From Branchiostoma belcheri (Eukaryota > Chordata > Leptocardii > Amphioxiformes > Branchiostomatidae), in contig NW_017804098.1 of NCBI RefSeq assembly GCF_001625305.1, forward strand, positions 1,170,689 through 1,234,688: DNA of 64,000 nucleotides, read 5' to 3'. Below, piece after piece: positions 61,301 to 64,000 of this stretch (position 1 is the first letter of the stretch; the number at the start of each line of letters is the position of its first letter). Both the position numbers and the translations under genes were made by a program. Below the pieces are notes generated by a model. The model ran no database searches and was not told the DNA's origin. It saw nothing but the letters and a program-made list of their open reading frames with translations.

Positions 61301-62967
61301 TGCCTTTTTCAAGTTATCATCGTTTGTGTCGTAGCTATAAAACAGCCATGGAACAACTTACATGGATAAGATCTTTCTTTGACAGACAAAGGAGTTCTGA
61401 GTAGCCGACAGACACGACGTCTGCGCTGCAGCGGTTACACCCATCGTCAAGCTTCAGCAGGCTGATCTCTCCAAAATAGTTGCCCTCCTTCAGTGTAGCA
61501 ACCTCTAGCGGTCGGTCCGTGTCAGAGTTTTGGATGTAAACCTGCGTTATGATATACCTTTGGGTTAAAGATAGAATTCTTCTTTGTATATGGATATTGT
61601 GGAGTAAATTTACAGGCATATAGGAACTAGATCACTTGCATTCGTAACAGACAAATGACCAGGACGTCCACTGTAACGACATTGGTGCTTACCTTGAGTT
61701 TGCCAAGACTGATGATGTACATGTCCCTACCGATCTCCCCACTTTTAATACACACGTAGTCCCCTGGCGTGTAGACCTGGGATCGCAGCTTCAGAGCCAG
61801 ATCGCACAGCAAGCCATTCTCACAATCCTCAAATATCTTTACCTATCAAGGGTGAAACGAACGATGATAATAAACGATCTTTGAATAAACAAAGAATTGC
61901 CGGACATCGTGGCTGCAAGTATGGCATAGATATATAGCTCTCTGACTTGGAAAGGACAAAAGATCATGCCAGTATTGCTAAAAGCTATCGTCTAGACCGT
62001 GCTATTCTCTGTGTCTGTGACACTCTTTGTCGAGCCTCAACAGTACGTGATCAGACTCAAAGAATCGTTGTAATATCAATGTTATAGTGGTGCCTGTCAT
62101 CTTACGCCTATGTCATTCTCTGTGAACATTTGTTTCCAAAAGAAAATTTGACCTGGAAAAGATGACAACTGACCTTCCACAGGGTGTCTAAGTGGACATG
62201 CACGGCGATCTCTTTGCGCAGGCGCCTTGGCAACATCTCCAAGAACGTGGAATCTTCCATCGCCTGTGTCCTAGTGATAAAATTCAGACAGGTCATTATA
62301 AGGAGGTTCACAAATAAGAAGGCGCATGCCCAGTACCAAAGGTGAAATGTTACCAAAGCCGTCATGACAATACTTTATACACAGTCCCAATGTCTTATTT
62401 GTGAACCTCGTTATTAGATGTTTCTTCACAAACTGCCGTTTCAACCGCCGTTTCCTCAGCTGCACATATGCTCAAATAGAGACATGGATTCTGACCTGTT
62501 CCAGGAGTAGTCCGCCCATTTCTTCACACGTTTCTGTAGAACATCCGGAACACTGTGGTGGTTCAGGTACATCTTCACCCTGTCAATCCTGCAAAGTGGG
62601 AAGCAAAAGGTTATATCTGTCCTATCATGCAAAACAGGCATTCTCTAAATCTTCTATCAGAACTTTATTCACACCCCTTTGCTGGTTGGTTACGCGGCCG
62701 GTGTTCTCCGGACTCCCGGCTCAGACATACTAGTAACGCGGCCAAGCCGTGCGACACTATCTTGATCAACAGTAACGAATTTCCCACCGGAAAATCTGTT
62801 AGGAGATTATTTAGCTCTACCATGTCATTTGGTGGGAAATATTACTAGTACCATATTCGGTAATCTGTTCCTCGCCTACCTGGCCTGAAACTCCGTCCTT
62901 GCGTGACGTAGGTTACTGATGACGTCACCCACGTTCCCCACCACAGTGACGAAGAGAAACACATTTC
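55360..62967 (-). CDS. Cyclic-nucleotide-gated cation channel, C-terminal half (continues right)
   Basis: A CNGA-type channel that opens on binding cGMP or cAMP. Minus-strand exons in order: 62880-62967, 62496-62588, 62174-62270, 61693-61842, 61362-61541, 60996-61075, 60723-60841, 57734-57786, 57558-57593, 55360-55998 (TGA). Phases agree throughout. The first visible exon encodes the end of S6 ([10 protein letters not shown]). Next come the C-linker ([28 protein letters not shown] and [16 protein letters not shown]) and the cyclic-nucleotide-binding domain ([20 protein letters not shown], then NYFGEISLL). The A-subunit-type sequence [19 protein letters not shown] and a leucine-zipper-like coiled coil ([21 protein letters not shown]) follow, with a Ser-rich tail of about 190 residues. 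In the phosphate-binding loop the usual Arg-Thr may be Cys-Ser (NRCSAD). The intron after 60723 has a GC donor. Pore and voltage-sensor exons lie beyond 64000. Subtype within CNGA is not decided. Confidence 0.88.
56115..57389 (-). mobile_element. Decayed mariner-like transposon in the channel intron
   Basis: TA duplications (56115-56116 and 57388-57389) flank inverted termini CGAGGGGTGATCAAAAAG, which remain complementary for about 38 bp. The 1271-bp length is typical of mariner. On the minus strand transposase traces survive in several frames: an N-terminal helix-turn-helix stretch near 57200, [13 protein letters not shown] near 56600, a block around NNAPVHTA near 56470 where the second catalytic Asp appears to be Asn, and [11 protein letters not shown] near 56380. 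Many stops and frameshifts make it non-functional. Confidence 0.85.
57814..60516 (-). mobile_element. 5'-truncated CR1/L2-like LINE in the channel intron
   Basis: A 613-codon minus-strand frame (58469-60313) starts inside the endonuclease (ILGDFN, and the SDH triad [11 protein letters not shown]). It continues through reverse transcriptase with [22 protein letters not shown] and the catalytic FADD (FADDCLLY). A one-base frameshift near 58485 separates it from the C-terminal segment (57904-58440; [15 protein letters not shown]). More endonuclease sequence upstream (to about 60516) is in another frame. The 3' end is a (TACAGA)n tail at 57814-57832. The copy is rather young: the main frame is open for 1.8 kb. 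It is nevertheless broken by at least two frameshifts and lacks its 5' part. Confidence 0.9.
62296..62416. mobile_element. MITE with TTA duplication, same family as 1297-1470
   Basis: TTA is present on both sides (62296-62298 and 62414-62416). The termini TAAGGAGGTTCACAAATAAG and TAACGAGGTTCACAAATAAG (inverted) differ at one base. It lies in the channel intron between 62270 and 62496. A 3-bp TTA duplication suggests PIF/Harbinger-type mobilisation. Confidence 0.72.
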
Positions 62968-63020
62968 CTTATTCAAATTTCAACTTACTTACAAAATCAT
63001 TTTATGCATCTTCATATTTA

Positions 63021-63060
63021 GTACCTTCGCCAAGAAGGTTATGTTTTCGTTGGCGTTCGT

Positions 63061-63105
<45 letters not shown>

Positions 63106-63935
63106 CACGATAACTCAAGAAGGCTAAGCTGGATTGTCTTGATACTTTGTAGGTGGGTAGGTCTTAATGAGACGTGGAACTGATTAGATTTTCAGCCCCC
63201 TAACGGCTTGTTATGGTACTGCAGCTGAACTTCCGGTTTTGATATCTCGTGATCTAGACATGGTAGGGTGACGAAATTTGGATGGCAGCTGGCTCTTGTG
63301 CTGGGGAACAAGTGACGTGAGTTTGGACCCCCTAGCGAATGGCTCTGGAATTGCAGGGGCATTAGTTGAAAAATGTTTAAAGGCGGAAAACTCAAGAACC
63401 GATTAATGGATCGTCGTGATTTTTGGCATGTAGGTAGCTGAAGTGATGCTTGACATAGTGTTATTACAATTATGCAAATATCAATGTAATTTACATAATT
63501 AATGAGGAAATTCTATATATCAGCTGCATTCCATGATAGGACTATTCAAGCTTGTGATATATGTAATGCAGAACGGCAGAAATACAGGCAGATATCGATT
63601 ATGCAAATGAAGACTTAATTTGCATAATTAACGAGAAAATGTTATAATTACATAGTGGTAATGTCTGGAATTTCATACTTGGGATATTTGAAAGTCATGT
63701 GAAGGTGAACTTTATTAAACATAATTTATTCAAATAAGGACCTCATTTGCATAATTTATGAGGACATGCTATAATGCATGCATTGATAAGACTGTCTTCT
63801 GGTGTAGAATATGATCAACAGATATAATTGATGCAATATAGGATCCTATTCGCACAATAAGGGGGATTCATCTATAATTTCTTAGTCATAAAGGCTAACA
63901 TCATTTGGCGAAGGTATGAGATCGTGGAACTCTAG
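63021..63935. mobile_element. 915-bp nested element with TTA target duplication
   Basis: TTA at 63018-63020 is repeated at 63936-63938. The element begins GTACCTTCGCCAAGAAGG and ends GGCGAAGGTATGAGATCG...CTCTAG, so ACCTTCGCCAA is present inverted near both ends. The interior has a (GT)n tract, an ACGATAACTCAAG block with further degenerate repeats of about 130-140 bp, and several TTTGCATAATTAA-like motifs. There is no coding frame. The TTA duplication favours a PIF/Harbinger-type non-autonomous element; the asymmetric right end (about 18 extra bases) makes this tentative. Confidence 0.7.
63062..63103 (+). repeat. (GT)n microsatellite inside the nested element
   Basis: About 20 GT units with one interruption near the start. 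Confidence 0.9.
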
Positions 63936-64000
63936 TTATTCATATGTTCTACAGCTATCTCATTTGTTCACCATGCTCTTATAGAAATGGTACAAGATAT

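Larger units (their letters stand above)
62971..64000 (+). repeat. Second copy of the 47.3-kb repeat, split by an insertion
   Basis: 62971-63020 aligns with 47321-47366, and 63936-64000 aligns with 47364-47424. The copy begins only a few bases beyond the proposed splice acceptor of the channel exon at 62967. Confidence 0.72.

Noticed and set aside
62919..63104. Open frame ending in Cys-Val repeats
   Set aside because: It is translation of the (GT)n microsatellite.
1..64000. tRNA genes, rRNA, CRISPR arrays, operons
   Set aside because: I looked for tRNA B-box-like GGTTCGAATCC and clover arms, and for regularly spaced short repeats, and found none; gene structure is eukaryotic.

Overview
The window looks like nuclear DNA of a lancelet (Branchiostoma). 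Genes are intron-rich with short introns and GT-AG (occasionally GC-AG) boundaries. The proteins are animal-type and close to their vertebrate counterparts in sequence, and the non-coding DNA is dense in TACATGTA / TAACGTTA palindromes and small transposons. The species call is an inference; no database was consulted. One 513-base run of N (32783-33295) is an assembly gap.

Layout from left to right: DPH6 (minus, runs off the left edge) is head-to-head with GOLGA5/golgin-84 (plus, 16 exons). NAPA/alpha-SNAP (minus, 11 exons) is head-to-head with CATSPER1 (plus, 11 exons). CATSPER1 is tail-to-tail, 289 bp apart, with CATSPERG (minus, at least 23 exons, 5' end lost in the gap). NAA40/NatD (plus, first exon probably in the gap) is tail-to-tail with ADSS, adenylosuccinate synthase (minus, 14 exons). 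An IunH-type nucleoside hydrolase (minus, 5 exons) follows. From 49.5 kb the window becomes transposon-rich: a LINE fragment, a small secreted IGFBP-domain gene (plus, 3 exons), two foldback/hAT-like MITEs, a piggyBac-like element, and then the C-terminal half of a cyclic-nucleotide-gated channel gene (minus, runs off the right edge). The introns of that channel gene hold a decayed mariner, a 5'-truncated LINE, a small MITE and a TTA-flanked element nested inside another repeat.

Exon structures were built by hand from splice signals, reading-frame phase and family similarity. For GOLGA5, NAPA, ADSS and the nucleoside hydrolase the summed exon lengths are exact multiples of three ending in a stop. 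The IGFBP gene, and the channel, DPH6 and NAA40 exons lying inside the window, also join in phase. CATSPER1 has one frame break in its first exon, and CATSPERG has one junction (31.65-32.10 kb) that I could not resolve.

Functional themes: two genes encode subunits of the same sperm Ca2+ channel (CATSPER1 pore, CATSPERG auxiliary). Two act in Golgi/vesicle traffic (GOLGA5 tether, alpha-SNAP). Two act in purine/nucleoside metabolism (ADSS, nucleoside hydrolase). Two modify other macromolecules (DPH6 on eEF2, NAA40 on histone N-termini). Nothing suggests an operon; the notable organisation is the head-to-head and tail-to-tail pairing and the transposon nest at the right.
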